Source of the DNA: Homoserinimonas sp. OAct 916
Lineage (GTDB): Bacteria; Actinomycetota; Actinomycetes; Actinomycetales; Microbacteriaceae
Reading direction: 5' to 3'
NCBI RefSeq assembly: GCF_003260275.1
Contig: NZ_QJHB01000003.1
Location: 186,001 to 250,000 of the forward strand
DNA length: 64,000 bases
Under the pieces are notes generated by a model that worked only from the letters and a program-made list of their open reading frames with translations, was not told the origin of the DNA and searched no databases. The translations under genes were made by a program, and so were the position numbers. Each line of letters opens with the position of its first letter. Position 1 is the stretch's first letter. Below are positions 35,793 to 45,929 of the stretch, piece after piece.

Positions 35793-36938
35793 ATGACGAA
35801 CACAATTCTTCCCTCGGACCCCGCGTTGCCCGACGATGTCAACCGAGAACTCACGATCGAGCAACGAGAGACCGAGGGACTCAGCCAGAGCCAGGTCGTG
35901 CGTCGCCGTTTCTTTCGGCACAAGGGCGCGATGACCGCCAGCGCGGTGCTCCTGTTCACGATCATCTTCGTGTACTCATCGATCGGCGTCGAGATCTACG
36001 ATTTCAAGATCCCCGGTTGGTGGATCTGGAACTACACCGAGACCTCCGCCATCGTCAACGGGGGCAACCCCACCTGGAACACGTTGTTTGCTCCGGGTGA
36101 GCATCCGTTCGGCCAGGACCAGATCGGCCGTGACATCTTCGCCCGCGTCATGCGCGGCACGCAGCAGTCGATCGTCGTCATGGTGCTGTACGGGCTGATC
36201 GCCAGTCTCATCGGCGTGGTCATCGGGGCCATCGCCGGGTACTACCGCGGTTGGCTCGACAACCTGCTCATGCGGTTCACCGACCTCATCATCGTGATCC
36301 CGATCATCGTGATCGCGGCCGTGATCGGCCGCGGCGTCGGCGCCAGCGGCGCGGTGGTGCTCGGCCTGTTGCTGGGGCTGGTCGGCTGGACCGGGCTGGC
36401 CAGGCTGGTGCGTGGCGAATTCTTGGGTCTGCGTGAGAGGGAGTTCGTCGATGCGGCCCGCGTCGCCGGCGCATCCGATTCCCGAATCGTGTTCAAACAT
36501 ATTCTCCCCAACGCGGTGGGTGTGGTGATTGTGAGCATGACGTTGCTGATGAGTGCCGCCATTCTGCTGGAGGCGGCGATCAGCTTCCTGGGTTTCGGCA
36601 TTCGGCAACCGGATGTCTCGCTGGGTCAGATCATCAATGAGTATCAAGGCGCATTCGCGACCAGGCCGTGGCTGTTCTGGTGGCCCGGCGTGATGATCAT
36701 CATCCTGGTGCTGACGATCAACTTCATCGGTGACGGGTTGCGTGACGCGTTCGATCCCCGGCAGAAGCGTGCCCCGGGAACCTCAGGGCCGTATCGCCAG
36801 ATGTGGGGGATGATGTTTGGTCGAGGGCGGCAGGGCACACCGCAGATCTACGCCATCGGCTCGGACGGATCGTCGGGGGCGAATGACCGATCAGTGCCCC
36901 CGGGCGATCGAAAGCCGCCGCCGGGAGAGATTCAATGA
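35793..36938 (+). CDS. ABC transporter permease (DppC-type) with C-terminal tail
   Basis: A 381-residue permease. A cytosolic N-terminal tail leads into AMTASAVLLFTIIFVYSSIG; the segment GQDQIGRDIFARVMRG near residue 108 is typical of DppC/OppC, and the EAA loop GLREREFVDAARVAGAS is near residue 213. After the usual end (GDGLRDAFDPRQKR) it continues with about 55 polar residues rich in Gly, Ser and Pro. It partners the enlarged permease upstream. Confidence 0.92.
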   Translation: MTNTILPSDPALPDDVNRELTIEQRETEGLSQSQVVRRRFFRHKGAMTASAVLLFTIIFVYSSIGVEIYDFKIPGWWIWNYTETSAIVNGGNPTWNTLFAPGEHPFGQDQIGRDIFARVMRGTQQSIVVMVLYGLIASLIGVVIGAIAGYYRGWLDNLLMRFTDLIIVIPIIVIAAVIGRGVGASGAVVLGLLLGLVGWTGLARLVRGEFLGLREREFVDAARVAGASDSRIVFKHILPNAVGVVIVSMTLLMSAAILLEAAISFLGFGIRQPDVSLGQIINEYQGAFATRPWLFWWPGVMIIILVLTINFIGDGLRDAFDPRQKRAPGTSGPYRQMWGMMFGRGRQGTPQIYAIGSDGSSGANDRSVPPGDRKPPPGEIQ

Positions 36939-36973
36939 TGCCGGCGCCCGTTGAGGCGGGCCCCACGGCGCTC

Positions 36974-37570
36974 CTACAACACCCAGCCGAGCACACTCGC
37001 CACGAGCAATACGCCCACTATGGCCAGCGAGACCACGTGCAATCGGATGCGAACCGTCTCACCGGTGGTTGTGTGGGGTGCCGGTTCGCGGCCGGCCAGG
37101 CGCGTACGCAGAACGGTCGCAGCGTCACCCGAATCGGTGCGTGGCACGTCGCCGGCGCGCACGGTACCGCCCCGGTAGCTGGAGTCGGGCAGATTCTTGG
37201 CATCGGACTCAGTGGTGCGTGCTGCAGTGTGCCGGCCGGGGGCGGGCGCGGCCCAGGCGACATAGCGGCCATGAGCGGTGAACAGGGTCAGCGCGAACCG
37301 GGTATCCACCCGGGAGATGGCATCGAACTCGATCGTGATCGTACGGAACACGTTGATCAGGTGCACGGCATCGTTGCCGATGATGACGCGGGGGAGCCAG
37401 AACGCCTGCCACACCACGAACCAGAACAACAGCAGCGGCCAGAGATAGCGCAGCAGGGCCTCCAGGTTTGCGGCGGCCACGAGGGATATGACAGAGACCA
37501 GAACGATGAGGGAGACCATGATCGACAGAATCCTGCCGAAAACGGGTCTGATGATGATGTCGGATGCCAT
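36974..37570 (-). CDS. PH domain-containing membrane protein
   Basis: A 198-residue protein with two N-terminal helices (ILSIMVSLIVLVSVISLVA and YLWPLLLFWFVVWQAFWLP), a bacterial PH-like beta segment (VIIGNDAVHLINVFRTITIEFDAI in parts, then SRVDTRFALTLF), a polar linker and a final helix (VVSLAIVGVLLVASVLGWVL). This is the layout of small actinobacterial PH-domain proteins. I chose the ATG at 37570, just before the first helix. The gene is antisense within the second peptide-transporter locus, separating the permeases from the ATPase. The function is unknown. Confidence 0.75.
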   Translation of the reverse strand: MASDIIIRPVFGRILSIMVSLIVLVSVISLVAAANLEALLRYLWPLLLFWFVVWQAFWLPRVIIGNDAVHLINVFRTITIEFDAISRVDTRFALTLFTAHGRYVAWAAPAPGRHTAARTTESDAKNLPDSSYRGGTVRAGDVPRTDSGDAATVLRTRLAGREPAPHTTTGETVRIRLHVVSLAIVGVLLVASVLGWVL

Positions 37571-37692
37571 TTCCCCATATTCGCACGGGAGCACAGCATG
37601 AGCACACCCCGCAGGAGCGAGCCCCGGATGGGCACCCTCCGGATTCAGGCAGAACGGATGAGCGCCGCAGCATGCCGACCGGGGGCACGAGC

Positions 37693-39375
37693 GTGAACGC
37701 CCGTGTCCATGAGCGCCCAGGTCGCGGCGTGGGAGACCCGATCCTCGAGGTCTCGAATCTTGGCGTTGAGTTCTTCGTCAACGGCGAATGGGTTCCGGCC
37801 GCGATCGACATCAACTACACGGTTCGGCCCGGTGAGGTGCTGGCGATCGTGGGCGAGTCGGGGTCGGGCAAGTCCGTCAGCTCCATGGCGCTGCTCGGTC
37901 TTCTGCCCGACAACGCCCGAATCACCGGCAGCGCCCTGCTCAACGGGGTGCAGATGGTGGGTGCTGACCAGGCGACACTGCGTCGGGCCCGCGGCAAATC
38001 GATCGCGGTGATCTTCCAGGAGCCGATGACCGCGTTGAACCCGGTCTATACGATCGGGTTTCAGATCGTCGAGGCACTGCGGGTGCACTTCCCGATGCCG
38101 CCATCCGAGGCCAAGGCACGCGCGCTGGAGTTGCTTGACCTGGTTGAGCTGCCCGACCCCGAGAAGGCGTTCAATTCGTATCCGCACCAATTGTCGGGCG
38201 GGCAACGCCAGCGTGCGATGATCGCCCAGTCGCTTTCCTGCGACCCGGACATGCTGATCGCCGATGAACCGACCACGGCGCTGGATGTGACCATCCAGGC
38301 CGAAATCCTCGACCTGCTGCGCAGCCTGCACGAACGCCTGAACTCGGCCATCGTGATCATCACGCATGACATGGGGGTCGTCGCCGACCTTGCCAGCAAT
38401 GTGATCGTGATGAAGAGCGGGCGGGTGGTCGAGCGCGGCACGGTGGAGGACATCTACCATCGCCCGAAGGAGCCCTATACCCAGGAGTTGCTGGCATCGG
38501 TGCCTCACCTGGGGCTCGGCGAAGCCACGGCCGACGTCGAGGTCGTCCGCACCGAGGCGCCGACACTGTCGCTGCGGGGCGTTGATGTCGTCTATCCCAA
38601 GCGCGGGCGGGTGCCGGCGTTCAAGGCGGTCGACGATGCTTCGTTCGACATCTACCCGGGAGAGATCGTCGGTGTGGTCGGCGAATCCGGCTCGGGAAAG
38701 ACGACGGTCGCGCGGGCCGTGGTCGGCCTGCTCCCGGTTGCCGCAGGGTCGATGAGCGTGGCCGGGCAGGACATGACCGAGGTGACCGGCCACCAGCTGC
38801 GCGCCGTGCGGCGCAAGATCGGGATCGTCTTCCAGGATCCGGGCTCGAGCCTGAACCCGCGTTGGCCGATCGGACAGTCGATCGGGGAGCCGATGCTCCT
38901 GTCCGACGAATTCACCAAAGCCCAGATGAACACCCGCGTCGAGGAACTACTCGATCAGGTCGAATTGCCGAGGGAGTTTCGCAACCGTTACCCGAACGAG
39001 CTCTCCGGCGGCCAGCGGCAGCGCGTGGGCATCGCCAGGGCGCTTGCGCTCAGCCCCGAGATCCTTGTCGCAGACGAACCGACGTCGGCGCTGGACGTGT
39101 CGGTGCAGGCCCGAGTGCTCGACATCCTGCAGGAGATCCAGCAGCGCCTGCGCTTCGCCTGCATGTTCGTCAGCCACGACCTCGCGGTCATCGATATGCT
39201 GGCTGATCGCATGGTGGTCATGCATAACGGTAGAATTGTCGAGCAGGGCACCACAGAAGCGATCCTGCGCAATCCACAAGACCCATACACTCAGCGCCTG
39301 ATTGCCGCCGTGCCCCTGCCCGATCCGATCAAGCAGCGCGAACGGCGGGAAGGGCGCGCAGCCTCCAAGGAATAA
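37693..39375 (+). CDS. ABC transporter ATPase, two fused nucleotide-binding domains (second peptide locus)
   Basis: A 560-residue double ATPase. Domain 1 has Walker A GESGSGKSVSSM near residue 54, the signature LSGGQRQRAM near 170 and LIADEPTTALD near 190. Domain 2 has GESGSGKTTVAR near 332, LSGGQRQRVG near 437 and LVADEPTSALD near 457. It should energise the permease pair encoded at 34.2-36.9 kb. The GTG at 37693 is favoured, with GGGGG about 9 bases upstream; the long in-frame N-terminal extension overlaps the antisense PH gene and is not conserved in character. typA starts 6 bp downstream. Confidence 0.92.
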   Translation: MNARVHERPGRGVGDPILEVSNLGVEFFVNGEWVPAAIDINYTVRPGEVLAIVGESGSGKSVSSMALLGLLPDNARITGSALLNGVQMVGADQATLRRARGKSIAVIFQEPMTALNPVYTIGFQIVEALRVHFPMPPSEAKARALELLDLVELPDPEKAFNSYPHQLSGGQRQRAMIAQSLSCDPDMLIADEPTTALDVTIQAEILDLLRSLHERLNSAIVIITHDMGVVADLASNVIVMKSGRVVERGTVEDIYHRPKEPYTQELLASVPHLGLGEATADVEVVRTEAPTLSLRGVDVVYPKRGRVPAFKAVDDASFDIYPGEIVGVVGESGSGKTTVARAVVGLLPVAAGSMSVAGQDMTEVTGHQLRAVRRKIGIVFQDPGSSLNPRWPIGQSIGEPMLLSDEFTKAQMNTRVEELLDQVELPREFRNRYPNELSGGQRQRVGIARALALSPEILVADEPTSALDVSVQARVLDILQEIQQRLRFACMFVSHDLAVIDMLADRMVVMHNGRIVEQGTTEAILRNPQDPYTQRLIAAVPLPDPIKQRERREGRAASKE

Positions 39376-39381
39376 AGACAC

Positions 39382-41289
39382 ATGGCGCTAGCCACCCGCG
39401 AAAACCTCCGAAATGTTGCCATCGTCGCCCACGTCGACCACGGCAAGACGACGCTGGTCGATGCCATGCTCAAGCAGACCAATTCGTTCGACTCGCACTT
39501 CGAGACCGACGACCGCATGATGGACTCCAATGACCTGGAACGTGAGAAGGGCATCACGATCCTCGCCAAGAACACGGCGATCTCCTACAACGGCGAGCAC
39601 GCGGTGAACGGACCCATCACCATCAACGTGATCGACACCCCCGGGCACGCCGACTTCGGCGGCGAGGTGGAGCGCGGGCTGTCGATGGTCGACGGCGTCG
39701 TACTTCTGGTCGACGCGAGCGAGGGCCCGCTGCCACAGACCCGCTTCGTCCTGCGCAAGGCGCTGGAAGCCCGGTTGCCGGTCATCCTGCTGGTGAACAA
39801 GACCGACCGGCCGGATGCGCGGATCGACCATGTCGTCACCGAGAGCCAGGACCTGTTGCTCGGCCTCGCCAGTGACATGGCCGACGAACACCCCGACCTC
39901 GACCTCGACGCGATCCTGAACGTACCCGTGGTCTACGCTTCGGGCCGCAACGGGATGGCGTCGACGGTGAAGCCCGAGAACGGCACCCTGCCTGACCATC
40001 CCAACCTCGAACCGCTGTTCGAAGCGATCCTCACTCACATCCCGGCGCCCGTCTATGACGACGAGCACCCGTTGCAGGCACACGTCACCAACCTCGACGC
40101 ATCGCCGTTCCTCGGCCGACTGGCGTTGCTGCGCGTCTTCCAGGGCACCATCCACAAGGGCCAGACGGTCGCCTGGGTGCGCCACGACGGCACCATCCAG
40201 AACGTGCGGGTCACCGAATTGCTCGCGACCAAAGCCCTCACTCGCTACCCGACTGAGGAAGCGGGCCCCGGCGATATCGTCGCGGTCGCCGGATTCGACG
40301 ACATCACCATCGGTGACACGCTCGCCGATCCCAATGATGTGCGCCCGCTGCCGCTGATCCACATCGACGACCCGGCCATCTCCATGACCATCGGCACCAA
40401 CACGTCGCCGTTGATGGGTAAGGTTCGCGGCCACAAGCTCACCGCCCGTATGATCAAAGACCGCCTGGACCGGGAACTGGTCGGCAACGTGTCGCTGAAG
40501 GTTGTTGATATCGGACGCCCCGACGCCTGGGAGGTTCAGGGGCGCGGTGAACTCGCCCTGTCGATCCTCGTCGAGCAGATGCGCCGCGAGGGCTTCGAGA
40601 TGACCGTCGGCAAGCCACAAGTGGTGACCCGCATAGTGGACGGCAAGGTGCATGAACCGTTCGAGCACCTGACCATTGACGCGCCGGAGGAGTACCTGGG
40701 TGCGATCACGCAACTGCTGGCGGGGCGCAAGGGCCGCATGGACGGCATGGCCAACCACGGCACGGGCTGGGTGCGGATGGAATTTGTGGTTCCGGCTCGC
40801 GGGCTCATCGGTTTTCGCAACGGCTTCATGACCATCACCCGCGGTACGGGCATCGCCAACGCCATCTCGCACGGCTACGCGGAGTGGGCCGGCTCGATCA
40901 CGACCCGCTCGAACGGCTCGATCATCGCCGACCGCTCCGGCGTTGTCACTCCGTTCGCCATCATCGCCCTGCAGGAGCGCATGAGCTTCTTCGTGAACCC
41001 GACCGAAGAGGTCTATGAAGGCATGGTCATCGGTGAGAACTCGCGCACCGAGGACATGGACGTGAACATCACCAAGGAGAAGAAGCTCACCAATATGCGC
41101 CAGTCGACGTCGGACACGTTCGAGTCGATGACACCGTCGCGCCAACTCACCCTGGAGGAGTGCCTCGAGTTCGCCCGGGAGGACGAGTGCGTCGAGGTGA
41201 CCCCCAATGCGATCCGCATCCGCAAGGTCGAGCTGGACGCCAACGCGCGCGCACGGTCGCTGAGCAGGCAGAAGAAGCAGGACGCCTGA
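39382..41289 (+). CDS. typA: Translational GTPase TypA/BipA
   Basis: A 635-residue ribosome-associated GTPase. G1 is [10 protein letters not shown] near residue 15, the switch I/G2 region has [12 protein letters not shown] near 54, G3 is [15 protein letters not shown] near 82 and G4 is [10 protein letters not shown] near 139. EF-G-like domains and the BipA-specific C-terminal domain follow ([18 protein letters not shown], with [11 protein letters not shown] near the end). It assists 50S assembly and translation under stress or cold. It may be co-transcribed with the preceding ABC ATPase gene. Confidence 0.97.
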   Translation: MALATRENLRNVAIVAHVDHGKTTLVDAMLKQTNSFDSHFETDDRMMDSNDLEREKGITILAKNTAISYNGEHAVNGPITINVIDTPGHADFGGEVERGLSMVDGVVLLVDASEGPLPQTRFVLRKALEARLPVILLVNKTDRPDARIDHVVTESQDLLLGLASDMADEHPDLDLDAILNVPVVYASGRNGMASTVKPENGTLPDHPNLEPLFEAILTHIPAPVYDDEHPLQAHVTNLDASPFLGRLALLRVFQGTIHKGQTVAWVRHDGTIQNVRVTELLATKALTRYPTEEAGPGDIVAVAGFDDITIGDTLADPNDVRPLPLIHIDDPAISMTIGTNTSPLMGKVRGHKLTARMIKDRLDRELVGNVSLKVVDIGRPDAWEVQGRGELALSILVEQMRREGFEMTVGKPQVVTRIVDGKVHEPFEHLTIDAPEEYLGAITQLLAGRKGRMDGMANHGTGWVRMEFVVPARGLIGFRNGFMTITRGTGIANAISHGYAEWAGSITTRSNGSIIADRSGVVTPFAIIALQERMSFFVNPTEEVYEGMVIGENSRTEDMDVNITKEKKLTNMRQSTSDTFESMTPSRQLTLEECLEFAREDECVEVTPNAIRIRKVELDANARARSLSRQKKQDA

Positions 41290-41309
41290 CCGCGGCGGGG
41301 AGGGGACAC

Positions 41310-44300
41310 TCAGCTCGCTGATTGGTCACTCGGTGTGATCAGGGTCTGCCTGATCTGGTCGTACCGATCAGCGGCGGCGCGTGCCTGCCCGTGCGCGCCA
41401 AGTTCTTTCAGCGCGGCAATCAACGTCGTGTGGGCGAGTCGGTCCAGTGGATCGATATCGAGGATTCCGCGACACGCATCAGCCGCGACCAACGGTGCGT
41501 GCTGCGTCGCGGCAGTCGTTGCCAGGTGTTGCGAGACCTCGATGAATGCGGACTGGCATCGCAATCGGAAGTCCAGTGCCCAGTCGGTGTACGGTTCATC
41601 GGGGAGGGCGTCGCCACGATACAGGCGCACCACCCGCCGGAGCTCGATCAGGTCGGGCTCGCCACCGGACCTCACCTGCTCGGTGACCGTCTGTGCCTCG
41701 GCGAGAAACTCCCAGGCGTCGACCCTCAGCCGACTCGGGGACAACGACATCGTCATGCCGTCGGTGGCCAGGTACACCTCGCTTGAGTGTCTGCGGCCCG
41801 GGTCCAGGGCCCGTCGAACAGCTGAGACTGCGACGGCCAGCCGGTTTCCGAGCGTCCAACTGTCTTCCCCGGGCCACAACAGGTCCATCAAGGAGTCCTT
41901 TGCCACCGGAGAGCCGCCCCGCGTGAGAAGGATTTTGAGAAGTTCTCTGGCCTTGCGGGAGTTCCAGTTCGCTACGGCACCGTCTGTTCCGCGTACCTCG
42001 AAAGTGCCCAGAACGCTGATTCGTGGCACGGAGTGAGCCGACCTGGCGAAATGGTGCTGCTCGGGTCCGACAGGCGATACCTGGTGAGGTCCCAGGCGCG
42101 AACGGTGGGCGGCGGCCCTATTCTCCAATAACCGCAGTCCCAGCGTCCTCGCCGTGACTTCGGCCTCAAAGATCAGTTGTGAGGCGCGGCGCCGTTCGCT
42201 GCCGCCATCGGTGCCACCGGGTGTCGAAGCGGTTTCAACCTCGGCGAGCGCCAGCTCGTCAAGTTCCAGTTCGGCGAGGTCAAGCTGGGCTTCGGCAAGC
42301 CAGGGAAGCGCCCCCATCTGGGCGCTGACCTCGATGGCGGCATCGAAGTGGATGCGAGCCTCGTCCACGCGACCGAGCCTTCTGGCCAGCAGGCCGAGCG
42401 GACGCGCGATGGTGCCCCAGCAGGCGACTCCCAGCCCTATGGGCACCAGGTTCCTGGCGTACGGCAGCAACGACTCCCGCAGGTCGAGAACCCTCTGGTC
42501 CTCGCCCAGCTCAGCGACTACCTCTGCCAACGTGGCCATCGTCATCAGCCAGTTGCGGTCACGGGGAATGTGTTCGAGGTCACCGAACTCGGCGAGGACG
42601 CCACGCGCGGCGCTGCTTCGGCCGGTGCGCAGCCACAGCCAGGCGAGTGCAGCACTCCAGACCGGAACATCCGGTTGCTGCCTTCGCGCTTCCAGAAAGA
42701 GCGGCTCGATCTCCTCGACGCGGCCCTGAAGCCAACGCACGATCGCGATCTGCGCGGCCCAGACGTCCCCGGCATCCGGATCGCCGGCACGCGTGGCAGC
42801 CAGGTACGATTCGTTGGCCCGCTGCTCGGCGTCATCCGTTCGGCCATCGAGCAGTGCTCGGGTGCATCGGAACCACCCCGCGTGGCGCCCGTCGGCCAGG
42901 TCGGCCAGTGGCCCCCCGTCGGCATCGGCCAGCGCAAGCTGGGCGTCCAGCGCTCGGATATCGCCTTTCTCGAGCAGCGCAGCAAGAAGAAAGAAGTACC
43001 CGTGCGATGCCAGCGATTGATTTTTCTCGCGGCGAGCGATTGCGAGGATGCGGTGGGCAGCACGTAGTCGAAATTCCAGGGAGTCTGGCGACAGGTCGGT
43101 CACTGTCATCGCACTCAGGGCGTAGCCGACCGCAATCGGGTCGCCGACGAACTCTGCCATCGCGAGTGACTCACGCGCCAGGACCTGGGCTTCACCGTCG
43201 TCGGACAGACGCGCGGCAGAAAGGGCGGCGAGCAGCCGAGCACGTAATGCGCTGGGCTTCTTCGGCAACGCGTCAAGCGCCGCCTGGCAGCGCGCGGCCC
43301 GAACGTGTCGTTCGTTTCCGGCGAACGAGAAGCGGAACTCGCCTTCGAGTGCCGCACGTGCCTGGGCCTCACCGTCGGCAGCCAACACCGCCTGCTCCCA
43401 TGCCGTGTCTGCGACGTCACGGGCCTGTTCAGATCGGCCGGCCAGGCGAAGGGCGATGCCATACTCGACCAGCAGGCGCAGCCTGGTCTTTTTCGCCTTC
43501 GGGGATCGGAGGCTCACAGAGTCCACAGTGTGCAGGGCCCGCTCGATGTGGCCGGCCGCTTCGTCATAGGCATAGGCTGCATGGGCGTCCTGCGCCGCGC
43601 CCAGACAGGCCTCAACCGCGTCTGGGCTGTGATCGGGCCCGAGTTGCAACAGGTGATGCGCGCGTTCTGCGTGGCGCCCGGGAAGGCCGCGAAGCATGTC
43701 GGCGCGTCTGAGGTGCACGCTCTGCAGCACGGCGGGTGCCGCCAGTGTCGACGCAGCCTCAGCCAGCAACGGATGGGTGAACTCGATGCTTGGGGCAGAG
43801 GAGGTCGACCGCGAGCGGTGAAGGGTGAGAATCTCGGAATCCAGTGCCGGTTGCAATGCGGCGACGGCCTGATCCGGGCTGAGCCCCACCAACTCCGCGA
43901 CCACCTGGATCGTCGGCTGCGGCCCAGCCAGGGCGCAGCCGCTGACGAAGGCATGAGTACTGACGGGCAGAGAGGCCAATCGTCGGCTGGTGATGTGCCG
44001 CAACAGGGCGGACTGCGCCGCGGCGCTGCGGGCTCCGGCGCCTGGTTCCCCGGTACTGGCTTCCTCAGTACCCGGCGAAGGGTCGGACCGCGCACCGTTT
44101 CGCAGGATGTATTCGATGAACAGCGGATTTCCGCCGGTGATCGACAGAATGTCGCTCGCCTGTTCCGGCGCTGTGAGAACCGACCGGACGTCCTCCTCGG
44201 CCAAACCTGACAGGCGCAGCCAGTCCTCCGGCAATTGGAGGGTCGACAGTTGCTCGCGGAGTCCGGGCCGCTCGGCGGCATCGTCGGTACGGAACGTCAT

Positions 44301-44828
44301 GATGATCAGGAGCGGGCAGTCGGCGAGGTGCTGCACCAGAAAGTCGGCCAGGAGAATGGATGGGCCGTCTGCTTCGTGAACGTCTTCCAGGATCACCACG
44401 ACCGGCGCTTCCTCGGTCGCCACCCGAATGCACGAGGCAAGCGCATCGAAGAGTTCGAAGCGATCGGATGCCGAGTCGCTCAGGAGCACAGTGGCAAGAT
44501 CTGTCGGCTCCTGATTGCCCGTCAGTGTTCTGGCCACTTGGCTCCACGGCCACAGGGGAGGGGTGATGGAGGCATCCCAGCAGCGGCCCCAGAGAACCCG
44601 ATTACCGTTCTGCCTCGCGTGGGCGGCGATCTCCGCAACCAGCCGCGATTTTCCGATCCCTGCTGCCCCAGACACGATTTGCAACCGGGCACGAGAGCCG
44701 GGACGAGGCAAAAGAGCCCTGAGGTGCGCGCATTCGGGTTCGCGGCCGATGAACTCGAAACCGTGGGTGTCCGATTTTTTGGTCACCGGGCTTCCTGACC
44801 CCAGAAGCACTTCATCGAACGCAACCAT
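41310..44828 (-). CDS. Large AAA-type ATPase/TPR regulator with C-terminal SARP-like DNA-binding and BTAD domains
   Basis: A 1172-residue regulator. An N-terminal AAA_16-like ATPase has Walker A GAAGIGKS (54-61) and Walker B VVVILEDVHEADG near 150. A long helical TPR-like middle spans about 380-900. The C-terminal end begins at RISVLGTFEVRG near 935, an OmpR/SARP winged helix (LLKILLTRGGSPVAKDSLMD, LWPG), followed by a bacterial transcriptional activation (BTAD) domain (LPDEPYTDWALDFR). Most large SARPs have the DNA-binding domain first; here the order is reversed. The start could be the ATG at 44828 or the GTG at 44786, which has the better RBS. It is divergent from the broken lipoprotein gene. 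Confidence 0.85.
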   Translation of the reverse strand: MVAFDEVLLGSGSPVTKKSDTHGFEFIGREPECAHLRALLPRPGSRARLQIVSGAAGIGKSRLVAEIAAHARQNGNRVLWGRCWDASITPPLWPWSQVARTLTGNQEPTDLATVLLSDSASDRFELFDALASCIRVATEEAPVVVILEDVHEADGPSILLADFLVQHLADCPLLIIMTFRTDDAAERPGLREQLSTLQLPEDWLRLSGLAEEDVRSVLTAPEQASDILSITGGNPLFIEYILRNGARSDPSPGTEEASTGEPGAGARSAAAQSALLRHITSRRLASLPVSTHAFVSGCALAGPQPTIQVVAELVGLSPDQAVAALQPALDSEILTLHRSRSTSSAPSIEFTHPLLAEAASTLAAPAVLQSVHLRRADMLRGLPGRHAERAHHLLQLGPDHSPDAVEACLGAAQDAHAAYAYDEAAGHIERALHTVDSVSLRSPKAKKTRLRLLVEYGIALRLAGRSEQARDVADTAWEQAVLAADGEAQARAALEGEFRFSFAGNERHVRAARCQAALDALPKKPSALRARLLAALSAARLSDDGEAQVLARESLAMAEFVGDPIAVGYALSAMTVTDLSPDSLEFRLRAAHRILAIARREKNQSLASHGYFFLLAALLEKGDIRALDAQLALADADGGPLADLADGRHAGWFRCTRALLDGRTDDAEQRANESYLAATRAGDPDAGDVWAAQIAIVRWLQGRVEEIEPLFLEARRQQPDVPVWSAALAWLWLRTGRSSAARGVLAEFGDLEHIPRDRNWLMTMATLAEVVAELGEDQRVLDLRESLLPYARNLVPIGLGVACWGTIARPLGLLARRLGRVDEARIHFDAAIEVSAQMGALPWLAEAQLDLAELELDELALAEVETASTPGGTDGGSERRRASQLIFEAEVTARTLGLRLLENRAAAHRSRLGPHQVSPVGPEQHHFARSAHSVPRISVLGTFEVRGTDGAVANWNSRKARELLKILLTRGGSPVAKDSLMDLLWPGEDSWTLGNRLAVAVSAVRRALDPGRRHSSEVYLATDGMTMSLSPSRLRVDAWEFLAEAQTVTEQVRSGGEPDLIELRRVVRLYRGDALPDEPYTDWALDFRLRCQSAFIEVSQHLATTAATQHAPLVAADACRGILDIDPLDRLAHTTLIAALKELGAHGQARAAADRYDQIRQTLITPSDQSAS

Positions 44829-44919
44829 ATCCCTACCAGATGATACCGACTTTAAGTTGAATCACAGCCAAGCCCCTACGCTGGGGAACTGATAATGAGT
44901 CAACCTCGAGGAGCCAATT

Positions 44920-45426
44920 ATGTTGAGACCTGCCAGCACGCGACGTTTTCTGAAAACAACTACCGCGGCGATCATCGCGGCGACACTCGCATTCACATTG
45001 ACCGCCTGTTTCGGCAACCCCCTGGAGAAGATTGCCTCCGGTTCAGTGGGCAAGATTGTCGAGCAGGCAACGGGGGGCCAACTCGAAGTCGGCAGCGAGG
45101 GATCCATGCCAAAAGACTTTCCGGCCGAGGTTCCCCTGGTCTCCACCGATGTGGTCACGAGTTTCTCGATGAAGGTCGAGGACGGCAAGGCGTGGACGAT
45201 CGGAGTGCGTGCGGCCGGTTCGTTGGACCAGGTCTCCGACTAGGTGCAGGCGGCGTTCGAACAGGGCGATTGGGAGGAGGCGAGTTGGGGTACTTTAGGC
45301 GATGAAATGGTCACCGGCATGTTTACCTCGGAAGCCAACAAGACGAATGTGATCATCAGCATCATGATCGATGACGATAGCGGCAAGGTGCTCGTGAGCT
45401 ACGTGGTCAACAAGAACCTCGAGTAG
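44920..45426 (+). pseudogene. Lipoprotein gene interrupted by an in-frame amber codon
   Basis: The first 107 codons start with a lipoprotein signal (LTAC, Cys30) and end QVSD-TAG at 45241-45243. The same frame continues without a gap from GTG at 45244 (VQAAFEQGDWEEAS) to a TAG at 45424, ending ISIMIDDDSGKVLVSYVVN. The reading frame is preserved across the stop, so one base change (or readthrough) would restore a 168-residue protein. GAGGAG precedes the ATG. The function is unknown. The second part could be translated from its own GTG, but it lacks an RBS. Sequencing error cannot be excluded. Confidence 0.75.
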
Positions 45427-45457
45427 ATCTCACCTGCGAGCTGGCGTTCGTCGTCGC

Positions 45458-45463
45458 TATGAT
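45458..45463 (+). promoter_or_regulatory. -10 element of a leaderless promoter (TATGAT)
   Basis: TATGAT, 6 bases, then the GTG at 45470. It has the best -10 match among the leaderless group. Confidence 0.6.
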
Positions 45464-45469
45464 GCGAGG

Positions 45470-45898
45470 GTGCAGAACGCATTGATCCCAGCGGTTGACC
45501 CGCGCCCGAGCGATCTCCCGAAAGTCCCGCGGACGTGGTACGGGCGCCTGCTTTCGTGGTTGGGGATGTTTGCAGTCGGCGCCGGTTTCGGGCTACTCGG
45601 CACCATCGCCCACCAGGCGACTCTCCCGATCTGGCCGGTGGTTCCCTTGGGCCTCGTGGCTGCACTAGCCGCGATCCTGTGCCTGATGATCGGTGTGCGA
45701 CTCAGTGCCTCGCGGGCGCTTGTTCTGGCCACCGCTCTGGGAGTGATCGGCGCGATCCTCATGCTGTCGGGCAGAGGCCCGGGCGGGTCTGTCCTGGTGC
45801 CCGACAATTTGCTCGGTGTGGTCTGGAACATCGCGCCCGCGGTGATTTCCCTGGGCGTGGTGATCTGGCCCCGGCTTCCCGCGGAGACCTCAGCGTAA
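45470..45898 (+). CDS. Small membrane protein, about 142 residues (DUF6113-like)
   Basis: Four hydrophobic helices (for example LLSWLGMFAVGAGFGLLGTI, IWPVVPLGLVAALAAILCLM and NLLGVVWNIAPAVISLGVVI) follow a 25-residue polar N-terminus. I see no catalytic motif. In Actinobacteria a protein of this size often lies before the fdxA gene, as here. The DUF label is a tentative recognition. The GTG start is set by the leaderless -10. Confidence 0.7.
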   Translation: MQNALIPAVDPRPSDLPKVPRTWYGRLLSWLGMFAVGAGFGLLGTIAHQATLPIWPVVPLGLVAALAAILCLMIGVRLSASRALVLATALGVIGAILMLSGRGPGGSVLVPDNLLGVVWNIAPAVISLGVVIWPRLPAETSA

Positions 45899-45929
45899 GA
45901 TGGTGAGCCAGCGTGATGAAGGGTAGGTA

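Noticed and set aside
39388-41145. A 585-codon open frame antisense to typA
   Set aside because: High-GC shadow frame: no RBS or family features, and typA on the plus strand is certain.
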